DNA from: Eubacteriales bacterium
GTDB lineage: Bacteria; Bacillota; Clostridia; Oscillospirales; Oscillospiraceae
NCBI GenBank assembly: GCA_030536515.1
Contig: JAUNPV010000013.1
Coordinates: 1 to 64,000, forward strand
Length of the DNA: 64,000 bases
Reading direction: 5' to 3'
In this document: piece after piece, positions 47,092-53,993 of the stretch
Position numbering within the stretch: position 1 is the first letter of the stretch
Layout of the letters: each line of letters begins with the position of its first letter
The notes under the pieces: generated by a model
Databases searched by the model: none
Seen by the model: the letters and a program-made list of their open reading frames with translations, nothing else
Told to the model about the DNA's origin: nothing
Position numbers and translations under genes: made by a program

Positions 47092-47798
47092 ACAAAAATT
47101 TGAAAAACGCACTGAAAACCGCCTTTGAGCCCCCAAAGCCCGCCGGGAAGCGGGCATTTCTCCGGGCCCTGCCGGCACCGTCCATGGGCACCCCGGCCTT
47201 TCTGCTGGCCCAGGCGGGGTATGTGCGCAAATGGGTCTGGGTCCTGTCCGGGGCGCTGTTTGCCGGGGCGCTGGCTGGGACGCAGTGGCTGGAACGGGAT
47301 GTGCTGTGGTGGCTTTCGGCGTGTATGCCCCTGCTGGCCTTGTCGGTGCTGACGGAAAGCGGCCGGTCCCAGCGGTGGGGGATGGCGGAGTTTGAGCTGT
47401 CCACCCGGTTTTCGCTGAAAAGCGTAGTGCTGGCCCGGCTGCTGATTTTGGGGGCGGCCAACGGCGCTCTGTTCTGCCTGCTGGTGCCCTTTGCCGCCAA
47501 AAGCAGCGGCGTGGGGCTGGCCCAGACCGCCGCCTGCATGGCCTGCCCCTATCTGCTCACCGCCTTTGGGGGGCTGTGGGCGGTCCGCCGGGTCCGGGGC
47601 CGGGAGGGGGACTTCCTGTGCGCCGGGATAGCGGCGGCGGTGTGCGCCGGAAGCACATTTCTGCACCAGTCCTTCCCGGCAGCCTATGAGGCCCCGGCCC
47701 TGGCCTGGTGGCTGGCAGCCCTGGCGCTTCTGGGCCTGGGTACCACAAAGCAATGCTGGCAAATGGTAAAACAAACGGAGGAATTGGCATGGAGCTGA
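47088..47798 (+). CDS. Membrane protein cotranscribed with sigma factor and ABC genes
   Basis: The 236-residue protein has a cytosolic N-terminus of about 45 residues (LKTAFEPPKPAGKRAFL) and about six hydrophobic helices, with the loop WGMAEFELSTRFSLKSVVLA. It has no family I can name. A soluble tail plus helices and the 4-base overlap with the sigma gene fit an anti-sigma or sensor protein, or an extra permease subunit. It overlaps the ATPase gene start by 10 bases. Confidence 0.75.
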   Translation: MNKNLKNALKTAFEPPKPAGKRAFLRALPAPSMGTPAFLLAQAGYVRKWVWVLSGALFAGALAGTQWLERDVLWWLSACMPLLALSVLTESGRSQRWGMAEFELSTRFSLKSVVLARLLILGAANGALFCLLVPFAAKSSGVGLAQTAACMACPYLLTAFGGLWAVRRVRGREGDFLCAGIAAAVCAGSTFLHQSFPAAYEAPALAWWLAALALLGLGTTKQCWQMVKQTEELAWS

Positions 47799-48484
47799 TG
47801 ATTGACAGACTGACCAAGCAGTATCAAAACAAAATTGCGGTGGACCGCATTTCCCTGACCCTCCACCGGGGGGTATACGGCCTGCTGGGGGCCAACGGCG
47901 CAGGAAAGACCACCCTCATGCGGATGATCTGCGGCATTTTAAAGCCCACCGGCGGCACCGTCGCCTTTGACGGCATCGACGTGGGGCAGGAGCGGTACCG
48001 GGCCGTGCTGGGGTATCTGCCCCAGGATTTCGGCTACTACCCGGAGTTCACCGGACGGGACTTTCTGCTGTACATGGCGGCGCTGAAGGGGCTGCCCAGG
48101 GCCGTGGCCCGGCGGCGGACGGAGGAGCTGCTGGCGCTGGTGTCCCTGGAGGGGGCGGCGGGGAAGAAGGTCAAAACCTACTCCGGCGGCATGAAGCAGC
48201 GGCTGGGCATTGCCCAGGCCCTGCTGAACGACCCGAAGCTGCTGGTGCTGGACGAGCCCACCGCCGGGCTGGACCCCAAGGAGCGGGTCCGCTTTCGCAG
48301 CCTCATCGAGGACCTGGGCCGGGACAGCATCGTGCTGCTGTCCACCCACATTGTCTCGGACATTGAACACATCGCCCAGGAGGTGCTGATGATGAAGGAC
48401 GGACAGCTGATTTACAGCGGAGAATGGGACGAATCCAGGGGAAGCCTGGAGGAGTTCTACCTGCGCCGGTTCGGGGAGGAATGA
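47789..48484 (+). CDS. ABC transporter ATP-binding protein
   Basis: This 231-residue nucleotide-binding subunit has GANGAGKTT (about residues 35-43), Q-loop LPQDFGYY, signature YSGGMKQRLGIAQAL, Walker B LLVLDEPTAGLD and STHIVSDIE. The pattern is that of ABC-2 exporters for peptides, drugs or lipids. ATG 47789 follows GGAGG. The open frame continues upstream only because of overlap with the previous gene. It pairs with the permease 3 bases downstream. Confidence 0.94.
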   Translation: MELMIDRLTKQYQNKIAVDRISLTLHRGVYGLLGANGAGKTTLMRMICGILKPTGGTVAFDGIDVGQERYRAVLGYLPQDFGYYPEFTGRDFLLYMAALKGLPRAVARRRTEELLALVSLEGAAGKKVKTYSGGMKQRLGIAQALLNDPKLLVLDEPTAGLDPKERVRFRSLIEDLGRDSIVLLSTHIVSDIEHIAQEVLMMKDGQLIYSGEWDESRGSLEEFYLRRFGEE

Positions 48485-48487
48485 GCC

Positions 48488-49702
48488 ATGCATATCTTTG
48501 GAAGACTGTACCGCTTTGAGTGCAAAAAAATATGGGACCGGAAGCTGGTGAAAACTGCCTTCGTCCTGTGCCTGCTGGTGGCTGTGGTTTGCAGCACCGC
48601 CCGGCTGTTTGGCCGGTATGTGGTGGACGGGGCGGTGATGGGCTCAGCATACGATGAAATCCGGAAGGACCAGGCCTATGCCCGGGCGCTGGACGGCAGA
48701 CCCATCGACCAAAGGCTGCTGGAGGAAATGTCCCGGGCCTATCAGAAGGTCAGAATCGTCCCGGGAAAGCACTATACCGGCACCCCGGAATACCAGACCT
48801 ATGCCCGTCCATACAGCGAAATTTTCAACTTTGCCCTGGGAAACACCGCCCTGACGGGGACGGACATTATCGAGGGCAGAGCACCCACCGAGCAGGCGCT
48901 CTACGCCCAGCGGCAGACCCTGCTGGAGCAGAACTGGCGGGACGCCCGGCTGACAGAGGGGGAGATTGCCTTCTGGACGGAGCGGGAGAGCCGCATTGAA
49001 AAGCCGGTGGTGTTCCGGGAGTACGAGACCTATAACCAGATTTTCCTGGGCTATCAGACCGTGGGATTCCTGGTTATCCTGTTTTTGTCCATTGCCCTTT
49101 CCGGGGTGTTTCCGGAGGAGCACAGCCGCAGAACGGACCAGCTGCTGCTCAGCAGCCCCAGAGGAAAGGGCCAGCTGTACTGGGCGAAAATGCTGGCCGG
49201 CATCAGCTGTGCGGTGGCGGCTGCCCTGGTGCTGTGCGCCGTGACCGTGGCCATCACCGTCATGCTGTACGGCGGCGGCGGGTTCCACGGGGCCTTCCAG
49301 CTGGACAACCGGGGCAGCTCCGACCCCATCACCTGCGGCCAGGCCATGCTCATCGCTTACGGCAATCTGCTGGTGACGGCGGTGCTTGTGGCCGTGGCTG
49401 TGATGCTCCTGTCGGAGCTGCTGCGCAGCAGCATGGCGGCCATGGCTATTTCAGCGGGGATGCTGCTGGCATCCATGCTGGTAAACGTGCCGGAATATGA
49501 CCGGGTGCTGGCCCAGCTGTGGGACTGGCAGCCCTGGGCCTTCCTGGCCCCCTGGAATGTGTTCGGGCGATACACCCTGCCTGTACCCGGCGGGTATCTG
49601 ACTGCCTGGCAGGCGGTGCCAATCCTGTATGTCCTGGTCTGCGCGGCGGCGGCCTGGGGCGGAAGGTGGGTCTACCGGCGCTACCAGGTATCCGGGCGGT
49701 AG
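48488..49702 (+). CDS. ABC-2 type permease
   Basis: The 404-residue protein has one N-terminal helix (about 20-40) and a long extracytoplasmic loop of about 130 residues rich in charged and aromatic residues. Five more helices lie near 193-215, 238-262, 290-318, 320-340 and 367-390. Motif EEHSRRTDQLLLSSPRGKGQ between helices is typical of ABC-2 membrane proteins. It forms an exporter with the ATPase encoded 3 bases upstream. The large outer loop suggests binding of a peptide-sized substrate. It is the last gene of the sigma-factor operon. Confidence 0.9.
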   Translation: MHIFGRLYRFECKKIWDRKLVKTAFVLCLLVAVVCSTARLFGRYVVDGAVMGSAYDEIRKDQAYARALDGRPIDQRLLEEMSRAYQKVRIVPGKHYTGTPEYQTYARPYSEIFNFALGNTALTGTDIIEGRAPTEQALYAQRQTLLEQNWRDARLTEGEIAFWTERESRIEKPVVFREYETYNQIFLGYQTVGFLVILFLSIALSGVFPEEHSRRTDQLLLSSPRGKGQLYWAKMLAGISCAVAAALVLCAVTVAITVMLYGGGGFHGAFQLDNRGSSDPITCGQAMLIAYGNLLVTAVLVAVAVMLLSELLRSSMAAMAISAGMLLASMLVNVPEYDRVLAQLWDWQPWAFLAPWNVFGRYTLPVPGGYLTAWQAVPILYVLVCAAAAWGGRWVYRRYQVSGR

Positions 49703-49704
49703 AA

Positions 49705-49743
49705 AAATGGGCTTTCCTCATTACTGAGGAAAGCCCATATGTT
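49705..49743 (+). terminator. Terminator of the sigma factor/ABC operon
   Basis: ATGGGCTTTCCTCA TTA CTGAGGAAAGCCCAT, then ATGTTTTTC. Confidence 0.92.
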
Positions 49744-49823
49744 TTTCTCACGAAAATGTGCATTGAATTATTGTGCTGTTTGCATATATAATAGGAGTAT
49801 CATCCGGGGCGGTTTGGAGATAT

Positions 49824-50501
49824 TCACTGATTCTCCCCGGCTGCCGGAGCCTTGTCCTCCCGGGGCGGCTTCCCAACGGTGACGGGCAGCCCGCCGTCAA
49901 AGAGCACCATCACAGTATAGCGGATTTCCCCGCCGCCCGGCACCTCCGCCAGCCCATCGCACAGGAACAGGTCCCGGTTTTGAACCCTGGCGTGCATATC
50001 CCGCAGGGGATAGGTTTTCAGCCAGGTGCGAAGGCACTTGCCCATGCGTCTGCCGTCCTGGCCGCACAGGGCCGCCGTATACTGGACCGGAAGCTCCCGG
50101 CGGTTTACCACCTCCAGCCGGCGGGCGAAAATGGGATGCTCTCCGGAAAGGGTGTCCAGCGACCGGGCCACCATGTCCATATAAACAGGCTCGGTATCGG
50201 CGTTCAGTGCCAGCGACTCGGTCATGGCCAGCACCCGGATGCCCTGGGTGTGGGCGGGGACGTCCTGGTCCGGCTGATCCTCCAGCCCCCGCTCAAAAAA
50301 GGGAGTCAGGGCGGGCAGGGGGAAGTACCTGGCCCGGAACCGGTCCCACAAAATCAGCACAAAGCTCACCACAGACTTGCCCACCAGCATGGCCACCACC
50401 GCAATGAGAATGGACACAAAATAGTTTTTCGTCCACAAAAAGCCCAGCGCTGCCGCAGCCAGCGACAGCATTCCAACAACCAAAGATGAAGCAGTTCCCA
50501 T
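49824..50501 (-). CDS. Membrane-anchored protein of unknown function
   Basis: The 225-residue product has two close N-terminal hydrophobic helices (residues 5-22 and 27-52) and a soluble domain of about 170 residues with RFRARYFPLPALTPF, HTQGIRVLAM and RLEVVNRRELPVQY. The end is Pro/Lys/Glu-rich. I do not recognise the family. It is monocistronic and lies between the sigma operon and the GPH transporter. AGAGAGA precedes the ATG, a weak ribosome site. Confidence 0.7.
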   Translation of the reverse strand: MGTASSLVVGMLSLAAAALGFLWTKNYFVSILIAVVAMLVGKSVVSFVLILWDRFRARYFPLPALTPFFERGLEDQPDQDVPAHTQGIRVLAMTESLALNADTEPVYMDMVARSLDTLSGEHPIFARRLEVVNRRELPVQYTAALCGQDGRRMGKCLRTWLKTYPLRDMHARVQNRDLFLCDGLAEVPGGGEIRYTVMVLFDGGLPVTVGKPPREDKAPAAGENQ

Positions 50502-50675
50502 CGTATTCTCTCTCTTTCGTAGGTTATGGCATCATTATAGCAGAAGCTGCGGCGCAGTGCAACGCTTTATTTGGTTTCAATCCGTACCTTCCCTTCACGG
50601 CAGGGCCCGGGTTTAAACGGTCCGGCGGGATAAGCGCCTCCGGGCAAATATATATTTTTACAGAGGAGGATCATC

Positions 50676-52109
50676 ATGTCACAGAAAGCTCCCGCAACCG
50701 AAAAGAAGCCCCTGTCCAATGCCCTGAAATTCTGGTATGGCTTTGGCGACTTCGGTTTCACCCTCATGACCAACGTTGAAACGTTCTACTTCAACGCGTT
50801 CATGACCAACGTCGCCGGCTTCAGCGCAGCTCTGGCCGGTACCGTCAGTACCATCACCTCCACCGTGGATGCCTGCCTGTCCTGGGTTTACGGCGGCATC
50901 ATCGACGCTGCAAAGGCCGGCAAATGGGGCCGCTACCGCACCTGGCTGATTATGGTGCCCTGGATTATTCCCTTCCTGTTCGCCTTCCAGTTCCTGAACA
51001 TCAGCGCCAACCCCACTGTCTCCGCCGTTGTCATCTGCGCCGCCTTCATCCTCAGCCACATCGGCTGGAACTTCCCCTATGTTGCAAACGTGGCCATGGT
51101 TTCCAAGGCCGGCGGAACGCCGGAGGGCCGCGCGGCTCTGGCCTCCTCCCGTGCCACCTGGAATAACCTGTCCGGCGTGGTCTTCTCCTATGCCTTCCAG
51201 GCTGTGGCCATTGTGGTGGCGGACAAGCTGGGCGCTGACGGCTATCAGTACGCCGCCGCTGCCTTCCTGTTCGGCGTTGTGATGGCTGTGGGCTACTTCG
51301 TCCACTTCAAGATCACCGACGGCTACGAGGAAATCGAGGACCCCAAGGCCCCCAGAATCAAGCAGAAGCAGACCACGCCCAAGGATATGGCCAAGGCCCT
51401 GCTGGAAAACCAGCCCCTGCTGCTGCTGGTCCTGGCTGATTTGGCCAAGTGGATTGTCAAGTTCCTGGTGGCTGCCTCCGCCGTTTACTACTTCAAGTAC
51501 GCCATGGGCACCGGTTTGCAGATTACCTATGTGTTCTTCGCCAACCTGGCCGCCGTGCTGGGCGCTTTCCTGGCCCGGTACATTGCCAAGAAGATGAGCA
51601 ACCGTGGCTGCATCCTGTTTGCCTATCTGGCCATGGCCATTCTGATGATTGCCGCCTACTTCCTGTACGCCATGCCCACGGTGGTGTTCATCCTCATGCT
51701 GCTGGCCCAGTGCGGCTACGGCGTGTGCTACGCCTGCTCACCCGCTCTGTACGCCGACACCGCCGTCTACGCCAAGTGGAAGTCCGGCAAGGACAGCACC
51801 GGCTTCATCATGGGCCTGCAGAACGTGCCTCTGAAGGTGGCCGTTATGATTAAGTCCGTCATCCTGAACGCCTGCCTGGCTCTGGCTGGCTACGATGCAT
51901 TCAAGACCCTCATCAACGAAGGCGTTGCCGCTCTGGACTTCAGCTATGTGGCCCAGCTGCCCGCCTCCCTGCAGCGGGGCATCTGCGCCTCCTTCTGCCT
52001 GTGGCCCGCCGTGTTCCTGCTCATCGGCTTCTTCCTGCTGAAGTTCGGCTACAAGCTGACCAACGAGCGCATCGAGCAGTACCAGGCCGAAATCGACGCA
52101 AGAGCCTGA
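50676..52109 (+). CDS. GPH-family (glycoside-pentoside-hexuronide) cation symporter
   Basis: The 477-residue protein has twelve hydrophobic helices and the GPH/MFS_2 pattern: LKFWYGFGDFGFTLMTNV at the start, the loop GGIIDAAKAGKWGRYRTWL and CGYGVCYACSPALYADTAVY with KWKSGKDSTGFIMG later. Such carriers import sugars, glycosides or uronides with sodium or protons. It stands 105 bases before the second UroD-like methyltransferase on the same strand, so it may import the methylated (perhaps glycosylated) substrate. AGAGGAGG precedes ATG at normal spacing. Codon use is even and highly expressed-like. Confidence 0.92.
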   Translation: MSQKAPATEKKPLSNALKFWYGFGDFGFTLMTNVETFYFNAFMTNVAGFSAALAGTVSTITSTVDACLSWVYGGIIDAAKAGKWGRYRTWLIMVPWIIPFLFAFQFLNISANPTVSAVVICAAFILSHIGWNFPYVANVAMVSKAGGTPEGRAALASSRATWNNLSGVVFSYAFQAVAIVVADKLGADGYQYAAAAFLFGVVMAVGYFVHFKITDGYEEIEDPKAPRIKQKQTTPKDMAKALLENQPLLLLVLADLAKWIVKFLVAASAVYYFKYAMGTGLQITYVFFANLAAVLGAFLARYIAKKMSNRGCILFAYLAMAILMIAAYFLYAMPTVVFILMLLAQCGYGVCYACSPALYADTAVYAKWKSGKDSTGFIMGLQNVPLKVAVMIKSVILNACLALAGYDAFKTLINEGVAALDFSYVAQLPASLQRGICASFCLWPAVFLLIGFFLLKFGYKLTNERIEQYQAEIDARA

Positions 52110-52151
52110 TACCCCCATAAACCTGTAAGCACATACATTATATGATATAAG

Positions 52152-52187
52152 CGCTTACGCAGAGAATTTCATATTCTCTGCGTAAGT
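52152..52187 (+). promoter_or_regulatory. Strong hairpin between the transporter and UroD-like genes
   Basis: CTTACGCAGAGAAT TTC ATATTCTCTGCGTAAG forms a long stem with little poly-T after it. A second TTACGCAACGC word follows. It may be a leaky terminator or mRNA-processing site that sets the ratio of the two products. Confidence 0.55.
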
Positions 52188-52214
52188 TTACGCAACGCAT
52201 AGGAGGAACGACAT

Positions 52215-53216
52215 ATGCTTACCGCAAAGCAGAATTTTCTGGAGACCCTGAAGCCCGACGGCCACCCGGACCGGCTGGTCAACGACTACGAGGCCGTCAA
52301 GGCCGTGATGGTGGACCCGGTCCAGCGGTTCACCCGGGGCAACCGGAAGAAGGGCTTCACCACCAAGGACCAGTGGGGCACCACCTACCTGTGGCCCGAG
52401 ACCCAGATGTTTGCATTCCCCAGCGAGGACGATTTGGTCTGCCCGGAGGTCACCGAGTGGAAGGACACCGTGAAGGTCCCCGACCTGGTGGCCAACTGCT
52501 CCGCTCCCGAGCTGTGGGCGGATGCCAGGGCGGCCGCTGCCCAGGTCAACCGTGACGAGCAGCTGGTCATGTCCTTCATGGGCACCGGCGTCTGGGAGCA
52601 GGCCCACAACCTGATGGGCATTGAGAATCTGTGCATCAACCTGAAGCTGGAGCCCGAGGACACCCTGGAGCTGCTGGAGGCCATCGGCGAGTACCGCTTC
52701 CAGTACACCAAGCTGCTGGTGGACAACCTGCACCCGGACATCATCATCTCCCACGACGACTGGGGCAGCAAGGGAAGCCTCTTTATCAGCCCGACTGACT
52801 GGCGGGAGTTCATCAAGCCCCAGTACGTGAAGATGTACAACTACATGAAAGACCACGGCGTTCTCATCATGCACCACTCCGACAGCTACTGCGAGCCTCT
52901 GGTGGAGGACATGGTGGAGCTGGGCATTGACATCTGGCAGGGCGTGCTGAATACCAACGACATTGTGGGCATTCAGAAGCGGCTGAACGGCCGCATGACC
53001 CTGATGGGCGGCATTGACTCCATCATCGACCGGCCCGATGCCACCGAGGAAGAAATCCGTGCCGAGGTCCGCAAGGTCTGCCAGACCTACGGTCCCGGCG
53101 GCCACTTCATCCCCAGCATCACCTACGGCCTGCCCGGCACCCTGTACCCCCACGTCAACCCCATTATGGTGGACGAAATCGCCCGCTACAACAGGGAAGT
53201 CTACGGCGTCGGCTAA
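52215..53216 (+). CDS. UroD-like (MtaA/OdmB-type) methyltransferase 2
   Basis: The 333-residue paralogue of the protein at 42863 shows ISHDDWGSKGSLFISP, WREFIKPQYVKMYNY, IMHHSDSYCEPL, IWQGVLNTND and LMGGIDSI. This copy has a Cys after the HHSDSY motif that the first lacks (HHSDSYCEP against HHSDSYAAT). That could be a zinc ligand difference and so a different substrate or role. AGGAGGAACGAC precedes ATG. It follows the GPH transporter. I infer a corrinoid methyltransferase and not a haem enzyme, since the haem-family substrate arginines near the N-terminus are not evident. Confidence 0.88.
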   Translation: MLTAKQNFLETLKPDGHPDRLVNDYEAVKAVMVDPVQRFTRGNRKKGFTTKDQWGTTYLWPETQMFAFPSEDDLVCPEVTEWKDTVKVPDLVANCSAPELWADARAAAAQVNRDEQLVMSFMGTGVWEQAHNLMGIENLCINLKLEPEDTLELLEAIGEYRFQYTKLLVDNLHPDIIISHDDWGSKGSLFISPTDWREFIKPQYVKMYNYMKDHGVLIMHHSDSYCEPLVEDMVELGIDIWQGVLNTNDIVGIQKRLNGRMTLMGGIDSIIDRPDATEEEIRAEVRKVCQTYGPGGHFIPSITYGLPGTLYPHVNPIMVDEIARYNREVYGVG

Positions 53217-53227
53217 CTTTCATCTGC

Positions 53228-53257
53228 AATCCCCGGAGCGAAAGCTCCGGGGATTTT
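53228..53257 (+). terminator. Terminator after methyltransferase 2
   Basis: AATCCCCGGAGC GAAA GCTCCGGGGATT then TTATAAT. Confidence 0.9.
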
Positions 53258-53262
53258 ATAAT

Positions 53263-53497
53263 GTGCTTATGGGTTTCGCTCAGCAAGCAAGCATGGCACA
53301 GGCCAAAGGCTCCCCTGTGTAAGGGGAGCTGGCTGCCCGAAGGGCAGACTGAGGGGTTGTCTGGCAGCTGCCCACTGCACAGGAGCCTGGAATATTGTGC
53401 AAACCATAGGCTCTCCAAGCAACCCCTCCGACCCGGCTTACGCCGGGCCACCTCCCCTTACACAGGGGAGGCTTTGCTGAGCTAACCCGATAAGCAC
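53263..53497. repeat. 235-bp MITE-like element
   Basis: Ends are GTGCTTATGGGTTTCGCTCA at the left and TGAGCTAACCCGATAAGCAC at the right, imperfectly inverted. Inside, CCCCTGTGTAAGGGGAG faces CTCCCCTTACACAGGGG, and CAACCCCTCCGACCCGGC faces CTGAGGGGTTG. There is no transposase. A fragment with the perfect end sequence lies at 42738-42775. Confidence 0.85.
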
Positions 53498-53540
53498 ATT
53501 TTGCCATGTCATCCTGAGAACCCTCCGGCAGAAAAATGCA

Positions 53541-53593
53541 GTTGACAACTGTAGTCTCATATGCTATACTACCAGTAGACCACAACTGTAGTC
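53541..53593 (+). promoter_or_regulatory. BlaI-type operators and promoter
   Basis: TTGACA (53542-53547), 17 bases, TATACT (53565-53570). Operator 1 (GTTGACAACTGTAGTC, 53541-53556) covers the -35 box; operator 2 (GACCACAACTGTAGTC, 53578-53593) lies after the start site. Both contain ACAACTGTAGTC, 37 bases apart. The second is the better inverted repeat. The layout fits autorepression by the next gene. Confidence 0.8.
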
Positions 53594-53608
53594 CAAGGAG
53601 GTATCCCC

Positions 53609-53980
53609 ATGGAAGAGATTTTTGAGAAGATATCCGATTCGGAGCTGGAGGTGATGAAGGTCCTCTGGGCTTCGGCGGAGGCGCTGCCTGTTTCGGTGCT
53701 GCGGCAGACCCTCCGGGCCTCCCAGGGCTGGGAGGCCACCACCGTCAAGACCCTGGTCCAGCGGCTGTGCGCCAAGGGAGCTGTGACCCAGGAGAAGCGG
53801 AAGATTTTCTACTACCGGGCGGCGGTTTCCCAGACCGATTACAACAGCTGGGCCGCCAGAAGCCTGGTCAGCAAGCTCTACCAGGGCCGGGCCAGCAACC
53901 TGGTGGCCGCGTTGGTGGACAGCAAGGGCCTGTCCGCCGACGACATCGCCGAGCTGAAGGCCATGTTCGAGAAATTCTGA
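53609..53980 (+). CDS. BlaI/MecI/CopY-family repressor
   Basis: The 123-residue repressor has the winged helix (ISDSELEVMKVLWASAEALP, then ATTVKTLVQRLCAKG with recognition helix) and C-terminal dimer helices (NLVAALVDSKGLSADDIAEL). BlaI-type repressors are cut by the M56 membrane protease coded next to them when the outer sensor is triggered. Here the protease gene follows after 13 bases. No beta-lactamase gene lies nearby. Its targets include its own promoter, as shown by the two operators. Confidence 0.94.
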   Translation: MEEIFEKISDSELEVMKVLWASAEALPVSVLRQTLRASQGWEATTVKTLVQRLCAKGAVTQEKRKIFYYRAAVSQTDYNSWAARSLVSKLYQGRASNLVAALVDSKGLSADDIAELKAMFEKF

Positions 53981-53993
53981 GGGAGGTGTCAAA

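Noticed and set aside
52152-52187. Hairpin before methyltransferase 2 as a cobalamin riboswitch
   Set aside because: It is a single stem-loop of 36 bases; no B12-box-like sequence or multi-helix arrangement is visible here or before the other corrinoid genes.
42863-53216. UroD-like proteins as haem biosynthesis uroporphyrinogen decarboxylases
   Set aside because: There are two diverged copies beside a corrinoid protein, RACo and transporters, with no other haem genes; the methyltransferase reading fits better.
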